45,431 bases of DNA from Colwellia sp. (GTDB lineage: Bacteria > Pseudomonadota > Gammaproteobacteria > Enterobacterales > Alteromonadaceae). Position numbers and translations under genes: made by a program. Below are positions 6,557 through 15,523 of this stretch, in pieces (position 1 is the stretch's first letter; each line of letters starts with the position of its first letter). The stretch is taken from the NCBI GenBank assembly GCA_016765685.1, contig JAESPR010000008.1, forward strand, positions 1 to 45,431, given 5' to 3'. Under the pieces are notes generated by a model. The model did no database searches and was not told where the DNA came from. It worked only from the letters and a program-made list of their open reading frames with translations.

Positions 6557-7474
6557 ATGCTAATGTTAAAATTATATAAATATATTTTTAGTCTGTTTTT
6601 ACTTTTGATACCGCTAGGAACAGCAATAGCAGATGCAAGCTTCTACGGTATATTCGATATTTCGTCACAACAATTTATTAACAGTGAGACCAATAACGAG
6701 TTACACACTAAAAGTAATGGTTCACGTGCTGGTGTAAAAGCCAAGTTTGAAGTCAATGACGATTTATCTTGGTTAATTCAAGTTGAATCAGCTGTTGATT
6801 ACAACTCAGCTTTAGATACACAAACGTATTTTAGTGCGAGAAATACTTTTATTGGACTACAAGGAAGCTGGGGAAGATTAATCATGGGTAAAAATGATTC
6901 CCCATTAAAATTATCGCAAGGAAACATCGATTTATTTACTGATACTGACGTACAGATTTACGCATTACATGAGGGAGATAATAGAATAACGGATACGATT
7001 ATATTTAATTCCAATACTTATAATGGTTTCTCGTTGAATTACGGACTCGTAAAAAATGGGTCTAAAGATCTTACCAGTGTAGGTCATTCAATATCACTTC
7101 AATATCGGTTAGAGCATGCTTACGTTGCTGTTGCTTATGACAATAATGTCCTGAATCAAAATATAGTTCGGTTGGTTAGTGAAGTTGCGTATCAAAAAAT
7201 TAACTTTGGCTTACTTTTACAAAAAGCAAACATTATTAATAAAATAACCTCTTATGGCTTCATGCTTAGTATGCAATATTCGTTGCCTCAATATTTATTG
7301 AAATTTCAATATTCAAATTCCGATGATAAAGTTGAGGGTGGACGAATTTTAACCGCTGGTATAGAGTGGCTTGCCACAGATAACTTAGCAGTATATACCC
7401 TAATGTCAGATAGCTTGGGTGATGAAATAGCATCCGAAAAATTAATTAGTTTAGGTGTAAAGTATCGATTTTAG
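6557..7474 (+). CDS. Outer-membrane general porin
   Basis: A cleavable signal peptide (KLYKYIFSLFLLLIPLGTAIADA, with the likely cut near AIADA) is followed by about 280 residues of alternating beta-strand sequence. It ends in the C-terminal aromatic signature VKYRF, as in trimeric Gram-negative porins of the Porin_4 type. SFYGIFDIS at the mature N-terminus, SRAGVKAKFEVNDDLSWLIQVES and the FIGLQGSWGRLIMGK segment leading to loop 3 are typical. ATG 6557 and ATG 6563 are both possible, and the upstream start at 6497 would add an unlikely prefix that overlaps the oxygenase stop. It lies downstream of the enzyme genes on the same strand and may pass their substrate or product across the outer membrane. 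Convergent with the LysR gene, 19 nt away. Confidence 0.85.
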   Translation: MLMLKLYKYIFSLFLLLIPLGTAIADASFYGIFDISSQQFINSETNNELHTKSNGSRAGVKAKFEVNDDLSWLIQVESAVDYNSALDTQTYFSARNTFIGLQGSWGRLIMGKNDSPLKLSQGNIDLFTDTDVQIYALHEGDNRITDTIIFNSNTYNGFSLNYGLVKNGSKDLTSVGHSISLQYRLEHAYVAVAYDNNVLNQNIVRLVSEVAYQKINFGLLLQKANIINKITSYGFMLSMQYSLPQYLLKFQYSNSDDKVEGGRILTAGIEWLATDNLAVYTLMSDSLGDEIASEKLISLGVKYRF

Positions 7475-7493
7475 TTAACGACAATTATAATTT

Positions 7494-8411
7494 TCAGTTA
7501 GAAAATTGGTTAAGAATCCAATTTTTAAAAGTCCTTGTATGAGGTTTCAAAGGTATATGAGACGAATAGACTATATAGAATGATGCGCCTGATTTTAAAT
7601 AATTATCAGCGAGAGGGACTAAGGTATCATCTAACTTTGGATCGATCATTAACCCTGTTCTGGCAATAAATGCGCCAATATCTTTCTTACCAGCGTTAAT
7701 AACATGATTATAGTCTGTAAAACCAAGAACCTTGTTTTTATTAAACCAGCTTTCTGGATACCAGCTACTCCAATTGGGTTTTACATTCCATAAGGGAGTT
7801 GAAATATCCTCTAATAAGTAGCTATTCTGAATGATACGTTCGATATTTTCGCCTCCAATGTCTTGCACCAGACTTTTGGTTGCACAAGGGAGCAAGTAGT
7901 CGTCTCTGATTTTTTCAAAAACGAGTGAAGTGTCCGTAGTGGTAGCGGTATAACGAATGGATACATCTATATTATTTGTACCAAAATCGACCATATTTAA
8001 TGAGCTGATTATATTGAGTCTGATTGTTGGGTATTTCTTCAAAAAATCGGGAAGAGAATTGATTAAACACAAGGACGCAAAAGAAGGAACGATAGATACG
8101 GTTAATGTAGAAAATTTATCAGATAACCGCAGACCTTCACCTGCAGATTTTATGGTATCTAGAGAGCGGCTGATTTCTTTAAAGTAGTTGATGTACTCAG
8201 GTTTTACAGAAACTTTTCCTTTGACTCGACTAAACAAGGGGATTTTCATCGCCCCTTCTAAAACACGCAATTGCTGACTAATAGCGGAGGGGGTGATATT
8301 CAATTCTTCCGCTGCTTTTGCAACACTTTTATTTCTCACCACTGCTTCTGCTGAGATTAGTGATTTCATTGGAGGGAGGTTACTTAATTTAGCCATTTGA
8401 TTGTTTTTCAT
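7494..8411 (-). CDS. LysR-type transcriptional regulator, GcvA-like
   Basis: This 305-residue protein has an N-terminal winged helix-turn-helix (about 12-70) with the LTTR core SVAKAAEELNITPSAISQQLRVLE. An effector-binding domain (about 95-300) follows. The LPPMKSLISAEAVVRN opening resembles the GcvA subgroup, which often governs amino-acid metabolism genes. It faces the porin tail to tail, so it is at the opposite end of the cluster from the putative promoter before 613. It is the only regulator in the accessory segment and therefore the best candidate to control it, by inference only. ATG 8411 has a weak ribosome site. ATG 8396 is an alternative. Confidence 0.88.
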   Translation of the reverse strand: MKNNQMAKLSNLPPMKSLISAEAVVRNKSVAKAAEELNITPSAISQQLRVLEGAMKIPLFSRVKGKVSVKPEYINYFKEISRSLDTIKSAGEGLRLSDKFSTLTVSIVPSFASLCLINSLPDFLKKYPTIRLNIISSLNMVDFGTNNIDVSIRYTATTTDTSLVFEKIRDDYLLPCATKSLVQDIGGENIERIIQNSYLLEDISTPLWNVKPNWSSWYPESWFNKNKVLGFTDYNHVINAGKKDIGAFIARTGLMIDPKLDDTLVPLADNYLKSGASFYIVYSSHIPLKPHTRTFKNWILNQFSN

Positions 8412-8530
8412 CCGAAAAAAACGTTATTTTGTTGAATAATAATTTTGGAAATTATGAATATACTATACATATTTTCTTTACGTTTAACACAGTAATATTT
8501 TATCTTTTGAATTTGTACAAATTTATTTAA

Positions 8531-8570
8531 CTGAGGTTAATATATTAAGGTTTAAATATATTAACCTCAG
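8531..8570. repeat. Perfect 16-bp inverted repeat
   Basis: CTGAGGTTAATATATT (8531-8546) and its exact reverse complement (8555-8570) flank the 8-base spacer AAGGTTTA. There is no adjacent T-tract of length. It could be a large dyad operator in front of the LysR gene, a cruciform or a mobile-element end. Confidence 0.75.
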
Positions 8571-8709
8571 TTCTGCTTAATAAATGTTTCTCTAGAAGCC
8601 ATTTTTACTTACTTCTGCGTTAAATTCACTTGCAATAGGCAAGCTATTGACGCGTAAATATTTAATATTATATTTCAATTGGTTAACTACCTCTTAAACA
8701 TAGTTGGTT

Positions 8710-8744
8710 AAATAACTAATCACTATAATAGTGCTTAGTTATTT
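8710..8744. repeat. 17-bp-arm palindrome with one mismatch
   Basis: AAATAACTAA-T-CACTAT, a single central A, then ATAGTG-C-TTAGTTATTT read as a near-perfect palindrome across 35 bases. Only T8720/C8734 fail to pair. A CAGTGCTTTTT tract lies a few bases to the right, so it may terminate plus-strand transcription. Confidence 0.65.
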
Positions 8745-8779
8745 CAGTGCTTTTTGCCGTTACATAACTACATTAAGGC

Positions 8780-8984
8780 TTATGTCTCGGTATAATCCTA
8801 TGGCGCTTTGTGCCCCAAACCGAGATATAAAATCATTATTAGACATTTTCTATGAATAAGGCATGCAAAAAAATATTTTCGTACCGAGTGAACGTTAGTT
8901 GAGGAGGAGTCTCTGGAGCTTAAGGTAAGGTACGCCACAGAATGTTCGTCATCCTATAAAATAACACGCTGTTATTGATTTTTT
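8780..8984 (+). ncRNA. Possible structured small RNA with alternative pairings
   Basis: CTCGGT at 8786-8791 can pair with ACCGAG at 8819-8824 (arms extend to TCTCGGT/ACCGAGA) or, as CTCGGTA, with TACCGAG at 8882-8888. CGTACC (8880-8885) can also pair with GGTACG (8929-8934). The stretch ends in a terminator-like hairpin and T-tract on the plus strand, although no plus-strand gene precedes or follows. No promoter is clear and I recognise no known RNA family, so this is a suggestion from structure alone. Confidence 0.25.
8960..8984 (+). terminator. Rho-independent terminator-like hairpin on the plus strand
   Basis: AATAACA (8960-8966), loop CGC and TGTTATT (8970-8976) form a 7-bp stem followed by GATTTTTT. 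On the plus strand it has no annotated gene in front of it. Confidence 0.45.
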
Positions 8985-9028
8985 AATGGCTAATGTTTAC
9001 TAACCCAGTTCACTGGAAATTGACTAAT

Positions 9029-11482
9029 CTACAAACCATGGCTAAATAGTACTTCATGAGTGATATCAATATATTGAATAGTGGCAACCACACTCCAAAT
9101 CTCTTGTTCTATTTGTTTGCTACGATGAATGGCATATGAACTGATATAACTTAGCTCTGCATTTAAGTGCTCGATATTGGGCTCACTGGTGCGTGAAATT
9201 TTTAACTGAAAACAGAAAAACAGACCCTTTTCTAAAGCGTGTTTTATAAAAGACTCTCTTGTTTCAATGGTCTCAAGTTCAGCCGCAAACTTTACCTTAA
9301 CCGATTGTTCAATTTGCTCAACTTTATTAAATAGTGCAATGTACAAAACTTCAGTAATTGACTCTTCATTGACGATTAACTTTTTCAAACATGATTCAAG
9401 AAAATTATCTTTATAGAGTTTTGTCATGATCGGGTAAAAATTATAATAGTTTTTCCGGTCACTCAAGTTTTTCAGTTGTTGTAAAAATTCATGTCCATTA
9501 TCATTACTCACTAACGCTTCTATTTTATAACGACTACCGCTAGTTTGAACAATGAGTGCTGGCACTTGCATTTGTTGAGCATAATGCGTTCGTAATGCTT
9601 CTTCTAAACCGGGCACTAACAAAGTATATTCGTCTGTTATTAGTTTGTCTTTATTCTTATTAATTAATAATTTAAAAAACGACCGCCCCACATGTTGATG
9701 CTCTTTAATAATAACTCGTAAATTAAGCACCGTTTTTTTCTTATTAATTTTCACAACTTCATAAGGCAGTTTTTTCAAGTCGTAAGCTGAAGTGATTTTT
9801 TGTAAGCTTGGAAAAGAAACTTCAATGATCTCACCGACCGCAAGCATAGCATGTTTACCTAACTCAACTTTCAATCCCGAAATAGAAAAATCAACTACAG
9901 TACCTTGCCATTGAACTTTTTTACATTCCAATACAGTTGGCGTGCTATAAATATACCTTGATTCTTGTCGCTGATTTTTATAGGTTACTCCTAATTCCTC
10001 TACGTTTAATTTTTCTTTTAAACGCTTATGACCAAACTTTCTAAGCTTGTTAACATCTATTTCATCATTGGAAAATTTTTGATATTGCTCAATAGCAGTT
10101 TGATGGGTTATGTCACTGGCAACAACCGAAAAAGATAATGAATCAACACTGGCAAGCACTTCTGCTGACGGTGGTAAATTTATATATTGCTTTTTTACAT
10201 CTTGGGTATTTGACAGGGTAAAAGGTGAGTAGGTATTAAGTTTATCTACGTCAAAGTAAGTTAACATCGTAATGGCGAAGGAACTTTTTTTAGCCGCAAA
10301 CGTTAAGAAGCTCTGGAAAAAACTATCATCTTGAGGTAATTGCGCTTCATCTATGGTGTAGAAAAAATCTTTGCCTTGGTTTTGATGAATAAAACTATAA
10401 ACCAATAAAGACTTGCCTTGTTTATATTTTTTCAATAGTCGAACTAACCGCTCTTCATTAAGTAAAAATTGTAAATTAGAGTGGTTTTCTTCGTCTTGCC
10501 AATACTGAAAAACAGGCTGATTATTATTGGTTGTTAAGGCATAACGCGGGAAAACCCCATTTTCAGAATGTTCAAAAAAAATTGGCAGCTCATTTAGTCT
10601 AGGTAACACGTACTGCTCAAAAGTTCTAGCTTGCAACGCTGAAATGGTGTTTTCTAAGTTAACTTTGTATCGACGCTTATTACCTTGAATGTAACCTAAC
10701 AAAAACTTTGCAAAGGCATCATCATCACTAACATCTACTCGTTGACAGCCAATAAGTTGAGTATTAGCATCACTTTGAATATTTTTAACTTGATAGACCA
10801 ATGCATCATCTTTACCAAACTGAAAGTCTTCTTCTATACCTTTAAAGATAATCGTTAGTTGCTGATCTATATATAAAGGTTCTTTATTATTTAACCTAAA
10901 TTTTACCCCTGAAACACTTACATCGATACTGCTAACTGATTTTTTCTGTTTGTTTTCCAAAATAATCACTAATGAAGTAACGAAATTCATTCGCTCTTCT
11001 ACTCTATTTTGGTATTGATTGAGCGGAAAAAGAGTCACCGGATATTGAGTTTTATCCTGTGTTTTTTTAGGGGATTCTGTTATGTCCTGCTCATTTTTAG
11101 ATTTTAACTGGCTAATTTTTTGTTCTTTTTGATAAATTACCCGAAAGTTATTTTCGGTATTTTTTACCGATTCATAAACACCAAAGGTATAGCCCTTGTA
11201 TGCATCAACATTTTGTTCGAACACATCAAGCGCAACCTCATCTAAAAAGTGGCTTTGGCCGCCATATTCAAATAATTTACAGTCGCCATCAACTAAACCT
11301 CGCAAATCAATAGAGCGAGTACAGGCACTAGCTAAACGTTTCAATTCCATTTTTAATAAAAATTTTTCTGTTTTAGCGATCTGTTTAGTGCTTTGAGTAA
11401 ATTTAATATCAAAAGTCGGTTTACTAACCTCACCGCGGAAGTTAGCAATTATTTTTTGATATTTAGAAAAGTCTGTAGTCAT
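9029..11482 (-). CDS. Large cytoplasmic protein with two PilZ (c-di-GMP-binding) domains
   Basis: The 817-residue protein has no signal peptide or membrane segment. A first PilZ signature is R160-VEE-R164 with DVSVSG at 187-192. A second, in the central third (about 480-600), has QRQESR followed by DFSISGLKVE. RxxxR and (D/N)xSxxG together form the cyclic-di-GMP-binding site of PilZ proteins. The rest, including the N-terminal 150 residues and the middle segment, has no motif I recognise. Similar long PilZ proteins are commonly found near radA in Alteromonadales. A role in c-di-GMP-dependent surface behaviour is plausible but unproven. It is divergent from radA with 235 bases between them. 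Confidence 0.8.
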   Translation of the reverse strand: MTTDFSKYQKIIANFRGEVSKPTFDIKFTQSTKQIAKTEKFLLKMELKRLASACTRSIDLRGLVDGDCKLFEYGGQSHFLDEVALDVFEQNVDAYKGYTFGVYESVKNTENNFRVIYQKEQKISQLKSKNEQDITESPKKTQDKTQYPVTLFPLNQYQNRVEERMNFVTSLVIILENKQKKSVSSIDVSVSGVKFRLNNKEPLYIDQQLTIIFKGIEEDFQFGKDDALVYQVKNIQSDANTQLIGCQRVDVSDDDAFAKFLLGYIQGNKRRYKVNLENTISALQARTFEQYVLPRLNELPIFFEHSENGVFPRYALTTNNNQPVFQYWQDEENHSNLQFLLNEERLVRLLKKYKQGKSLLVYSFIHQNQGKDFFYTIDEAQLPQDDSFFQSFLTFAAKKSSFAITMLTYFDVDKLNTYSPFTLSNTQDVKKQYINLPPSAEVLASVDSLSFSVVASDITHQTAIEQYQKFSNDEIDVNKLRKFGHKRLKEKLNVEELGVTYKNQRQESRYIYSTPTVLECKKVQWQGTVVDFSISGLKVELGKHAMLAVGEIIEVSFPSLQKITSAYDLKKLPYEVVKINKKKTVLNLRVIIKEHQHVGRSFFKLLINKNKDKLITDEYTLLVPGLEEALRTHYAQQMQVPALIVQTSGSRYKIEALVSNDNGHEFLQQLKNLSDRKNYYNFYPIMTKLYKDNFLESCLKKLIVNEESITEVLYIALFNKVEQIEQSVKVKFAAELETIETRESFIKHALEKGLFFCFQLKISRTSEPNIEHLNAELSYISSYAIHRSKQIEQEIWSVVATIQYIDITHEVLFSHGL

Positions 11483-11717
11483 GGAATAATATTTTACTTG
11501 CTCTTGTTTTCAAAATTAAAGTTTTCAGAATTAAAGTATTAATGCGATATCAAATAGCATTATAATTTAAACTGTTTAAATTCAGCAACAGTATTTAATA
11601 AATAATTATCTTATTAAATACCTAACGCTCATTGGCAACATTGCATAGCTTAGACTTAGTCACCCCCTAAAAACAAGCAAATTTTGTGCCTAAAAAAAGA
11701 GTAAACCAAGGAAAAAT

Positions 11718-13088
11718 ATGGCAAAAACTAAAACCGCTTATGTTTGTAACGACTGTGGCTCTGAATCTTCACGATGGTTAGGCCAGTGTACTGACTGTAA
11801 AGCATGGAATACTATTTCAGAGTTTAAACAAGCAAAACTGCCTGCCCGTAGCGGAAATTTTGCTGGTTTTGCTGGCACAGCACTCAATAGTGAAGCAAAA
11901 ACTCAAACCCTTGATAGTATCGATTTAACTGATTTACCCCGTTTTTCTGCCGGTTTTTCTGAGTTTGACCGAGTATTAGGCGGCGGTATTGTGCCTGGCA
12001 GCGCTATTTTAATTGGCGGTGAGCCTGGCGCAGGTAAAAGCACCTTATTATTGCAGACTATGTGCTCATTAGCTGCCCACATGTCAGCTTTATATATTAC
12101 TGGGGAAGAGTCACTGCAGCAAGTTGCCATGCGCGCAAAACGTTTAGGCTTACCCACAGATAAATTAAAAATGCTTTCAGAAACGAGTGTTGAGAACATT
12201 TGTCATATTGCCCTTAAAGAACAGCCTAAAATTATAGTGATTGATTCTATTCAAGTTATGCACATGAGTGATGTGCAATCAGCGCCGGGCAGCGTTTCAC
12301 AAGTCAGAGAAAGCGCTGCTTATTTGACACGTTTTGCCAAACAACACCATGTTGCTATTTTACTGGTGGGTCATGTCACTAAAGATGGTTCATTAGCAGG
12401 GCCAAAAGTATTAGAGCATTGTATTGATTGTTCATTAATGCTTGAAGGCAGTAATGACTCACGTTATCGCACCTTACGAGGCAACAAAAATCGTTTTGGC
12501 GCGGTCAATGAATTGGGCGTTTTTGCCATGACAAGCTCCGGCTTAAAGGAAGTAAAAAACCCGTCGGCAATTTTTCTTAGCCGCAGTGAAGAGCAAACTC
12601 CCGGCAGTATTGTGATGGTATTGTGGGAAGGAACTCGCCCTTTATTAGTTGAAATTCAAGCCTTGGTTGATCATTCAGCCTTGGGGAACCCGCGTAGAGT
12701 TGCGGTTGGCGCTGATCAAAACCGCTTGTCGATGTTATTGGCAATTTTGCATCGCCACGGTGGTTTGCAACTGAATGACCAAGACGTTTTTGTTAATGTG
12801 GTTGGTGGTGTTAAAGTAACTGAAACCAGTATTGATTTAGCCTTGATCCTTGCATTAGTTTCTAGCTTTAAAGATAATACTCTACCGCAAGATTTAGTTA
12901 TTTTTGGCGAAGTAGGATTGTCAGGTGAAATTCGCCCGGTTCCTAGTGGTCAAGAACGGCTAAATGAAGCAGCTAAACACGGTTTTACCCGCGCTATTGT
13001 GCCTTTTAATAATATGCCAAAACAGGCAATAGACGGCATGGAAGTTATTGGCGTGAAAAAACTCAGTGAAGCCCTAGAGGTTATTTAA
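11718..13088 (+). CDS. radA: DNA repair protein RadA (Sms)
   Basis: All three RadA parts are visible in 456 residues. There is a four-cysteine zinc finger (C10, C13, C24, C27), a RecA-like ATPase with Walker A GEPGAGKST (101-109) and the RadA-specific KNRFG motif (257-261), and a C-terminal Lon-protease-like domain with GEVGLSGEIRPV. RadA is a branched-DNA helicase that helps RecA process recombination intermediates. ATG 11718 is preceded by AAGGAAAA. Length and motifs match E. coli RadA (460 residues), and nothing looks unusual. It is followed 42 nt later by the peptidase gene on the same strand, though the functions appear unrelated. Confidence 0.97.
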   Translation: MAKTKTAYVCNDCGSESSRWLGQCTDCKAWNTISEFKQAKLPARSGNFAGFAGTALNSEAKTQTLDSIDLTDLPRFSAGFSEFDRVLGGGIVPGSAILIGGEPGAGKSTLLLQTMCSLAAHMSALYITGEESLQQVAMRAKRLGLPTDKLKMLSETSVENICHIALKEQPKIIVIDSIQVMHMSDVQSAPGSVSQVRESAAYLTRFAKQHHVAILLVGHVTKDGSLAGPKVLEHCIDCSLMLEGSNDSRYRTLRGNKNRFGAVNELGVFAMTSSGLKEVKNPSAIFLSRSEEQTPGSIVMVLWEGTRPLLVEIQALVDHSALGNPRRVAVGADQNRLSMLLAILHRHGGLQLNDQDVFVNVVGGVKVTETSIDLALILALVSSFKDNTLPQDLVIFGEVGLSGEIRPVPSGQERLNEAAKHGFTRAIVPFNNMPKQAIDGMEVIGVKKLSEALEVI

Positions 13089-13130
13089 CTAGCCTATTAT
13101 AGATAATAAATAGAGAGTCCATAATTTCCT

Positions 13131-15392
13131 ATGAAAATTTTTTTTACCATCACACTTTTAGTATTGAGTTGTTCTTTATCTTTACTAAGCAATGCTCACA
13201 CAGAGCAATTATCTATTGAACGCATTTATAGTTCGCCATCACTTAATGGTCAAACACCTCAGTCGTTAAAATTTTCTCCTGATGGCTCGCGAGTCACTTA
13301 TTTACAAGGGAAAAGTGACAACCTCAATCGCTACGATTTATGGGAATACAACCTAGCAAGTAAAGAGAACAAGCTATTAGTTGACTCTCAAGTATTGTTT
13401 AGCGGCATAGAAGTACTTTCTAATGAAGAAAAAGCCCGTCGAGAGCGACAACGCGCTTATGGCTTTGGCATCATGGAATATCAATTTTCTAATGACGGCA
13501 GCGCTTTGTTGTTTCCACTTAACGGCGATATTTATTATTACCATTTAGCCAGTAAAACCGCCAAACGTTTAACACAAACCGACGCCTTTGAAACCGATGC
13601 AAAATTTTCTCCCAAAGGTCACTATATTTCTTTTATTCGTGGCCAAAACATCTTTGTCCTAAATATTGAAAGCGGTAAAGAAAAACAATTAACAAAAGAT
13701 GGCGGCAGCAATAATATCAAAAACGGTATGAGCGAATTTGTTGCCCAAGAAGAAATGAACCGAATGACAGGTTACTGGTGGTCACCTAATGAAAAGCACA
13801 TCGCTTTTTTGCGCGTTGACGAAACCCCCGTACAAGTTGTTATTCGTAATGAAATATATGCTGAGAAAATTGAATTAATAGAGCAGCGTTACCCCGCGAC
13901 TGGTACCAACAATGTACATATACAGTTAGCGGTAACCGATATAAAAGGCAAGAAAATTCGTTTTATAGAGCTTGATGAAGCGCAAGGTGACAATAAGAAA
14001 GACTTTTATTTGCCACGGGTACAATGGCTACCTGACAGTAAAAACTTATCTTACCAATGGCAAAGTCGCGATCAAAAAATATTAAAACTAAAAACCTATA
14101 ACTTAAAAAAACGTAAACAAAAAACCTTATTAACAGAGCGATCTAAACATTGGCTAAACTTGCACCACGATTTACATTTTTTAAGTGATAACAAATCTTT
14201 TATTTGGGCTTCAGAGCGTGATGGTTTTAAACATTTATACCACTTTACTAATAAAGGGAAATTGATAAACCAATTGACCAAAGGCAACTGGGTGGTTAAC
14301 TCGATTAAACATATTGATGAAGAAAATGAACTGATATATTTTACTGGCCGCGCTGACACGCCACTTGAGCGTCATTTATATCGCGTACCGCTGAATGGCA
14401 AATCACCTGAGCATGTTGCTCGCTTAAGTAAACGCAACGGTTTTCATGATATTAACTTTAGCCGAGACAGCAATAGTTACATTGATAGTTTTTCTAATAT
14501 CACTACACCAAAACAAGTGAGCTTGCACCAAGCCAATGGCGAACACATTACGTGGTTGGCGCAAAACAAAGTTAACGATACTCACCCTATTAGCCCTTAT
14601 TATGATGATTTAATTCAGCCTAAATTTGGCACCATAACGGCAAATGATGATAAGACCCCTCTTTATTACAAACTATACCAACCTAAAAATATGGCTCCGG
14701 GTAAAAAGTATCCGGTTATTGTTAACGTGTACGGCGGCCCTATCGCTCAGCGAGTGAGAAACATCTGGCAAGGTGCCAACATGACTCAATATATGTTGCA
14801 GCAGGGTTATATTGTTTTTGAATTAGATAACCGTGGCTCAAACTATCGTGGTACCGATTTTGAGTTTCCACTTTATGAAAAGCTAGGCCAAGTAGAAGTT
14901 GACGATCAAATAATGGGCGTTAAATACCTGCACTCACTGCCTTTTGTTGATAAAGAACGCATTGGTATTTTTGGTCATTCATATGGCGGTTATATGGCAC
15001 TGATGGCAATGTTTAAAGCAGGTGATTATTTTAAAGCTGGCGTCAGTGGTGCACCGGTAACCGACTGGTTATTATACGATACTCATTACACTGAACGTTA
15101 TTTAAACCATCCAGAAGTTAATGCAGACGGCTATGAACAATCAAGCGTATTTCCTTACGTGAGTGGTTTAAGTGGCCCCTTGATGGTTTATCATGGCATG
15201 GCCGATGACAACGTATTGTTTACTAATACCACTAAATTAATCAAAACCTTGCAAGATGAAAACAAGCAATTTGAATTAATGACTTACCCAGGCAGCAAAC
15301 ACAGCATGCGCGGTAAAAAAGTTAAAGTGCATTTGAATAATACTATTATGAGTTTCTTTGATAGACACTTTAAGAAAAATTTACCGATGTAG
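13131..15392 (+). CDS. Dipeptidyl-peptidase IV-like S9 serine peptidase, exported
   Basis: A signal peptide (MKIFFTITLLVLSCSLSLLSNAHT) is followed by a beta-propeller (about 40-500) and a C-terminal alpha/beta-hydrolase domain (about 520-750). The catalytic triad is S617 in GHSYGGY, D692 in HGMADDN and H724 in GSKHSM. The 32-residue D-to-H spacing equals that of human DPP4. EFVAQEEMNR carries the double-Glu motif that holds the substrate amino terminus in DPP4, supporting dipeptidyl-peptidase activity on X-Pro or X-Ala peptides. It probably works in the periplasm in peptide scavenging. 753 residues is the normal length for bacterial DPP4. Convergent with metH. Confidence 0.93.
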   Translation: MKIFFTITLLVLSCSLSLLSNAHTEQLSIERIYSSPSLNGQTPQSLKFSPDGSRVTYLQGKSDNLNRYDLWEYNLASKENKLLVDSQVLFSGIEVLSNEEKARRERQRAYGFGIMEYQFSNDGSALLFPLNGDIYYYHLASKTAKRLTQTDAFETDAKFSPKGHYISFIRGQNIFVLNIESGKEKQLTKDGGSNNIKNGMSEFVAQEEMNRMTGYWWSPNEKHIAFLRVDETPVQVVIRNEIYAEKIELIEQRYPATGTNNVHIQLAVTDIKGKKIRFIELDEAQGDNKKDFYLPRVQWLPDSKNLSYQWQSRDQKILKLKTYNLKKRKQKTLLTERSKHWLNLHHDLHFLSDNKSFIWASERDGFKHLYHFTNKGKLINQLTKGNWVVNSIKHIDEENELIYFTGRADTPLERHLYRVPLNGKSPEHVARLSKRNGFHDINFSRDSNSYIDSFSNITTPKQVSLHQANGEHITWLAQNKVNDTHPISPYYDDLIQPKFGTITANDDKTPLYYKLYQPKNMAPGKKYPVIVNVYGGPIAQRVRNIWQGANMTQYMLQQGYIVFELDNRGSNYRGTDFEFPLYEKLGQVEVDDQIMGVKYLHSLPFVDKERIGIFGHSYGGYMALMAMFKAGDYFKAGVSGAPVTDWLLYDTHYTERYLNHPEVNADGYEQSSVFPYVSGLSGPLMVYHGMADDNVLFTNTTKLIKTLQDENKQFELMTYPGSKHSMRGKKVKVHLNNTIMSFFDRHFKKNLPM

Positions 15393-15409
15393 GTAACTCG
15401 ACGCTTTCT

Positions 15410-15522
15410 GTAGGTCGATGCTAACGTGTGTGCACTAATGTCTTGATGCTATCGATGGTAAAGAACGACGGCCTCGACAAAAGCTATTTTTGTCGAGCCT
15501 CGCTTCGCTCGTGTCGACCTAC
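15410..15522. terminator. Bidirectional terminator inside a longer inverted repeat between the peptidase gene and metH
   Basis: CTCGACAAAA (15473-15482) and TTTTGTCGAG (15488-15497) make a perfect 10-bp stem with loop GCTAT. An outer pair, GTAGGTCGA (15410-15418) and TCGACCTAC (15514-15522), encloses it. The convergent flanking genes suggest shared transcription termination. The outer arms and the CCTCGCTTCGCTCG segment look like a repetitive intergenic element. Confidence 0.6.
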
Positions 15523-15523
15523 C

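Larger units (their letters stand above)
8412..9028. other. 617-base gene-free region between the accessory cluster and the PilZ gene
   Basis: No convincing protein gene is visible on either strand. The stretch contains the LysR promoter at its left end, two long inverted repeats (8531-8570, 8710-8744), a possible structured RNA (8780-8984) and a plus-strand terminator. It marks the boundary between accessory DNA and the radA-side genes. Confidence 0.7.

Noticed and set aside
8785-8825. tRNA-like fold in the gap before the PilZ gene
   Set aside because: Arms around CTCGGT/ACCGAG exist, but there is no CCA-type acceptor, anticodon arm or T-loop pattern.
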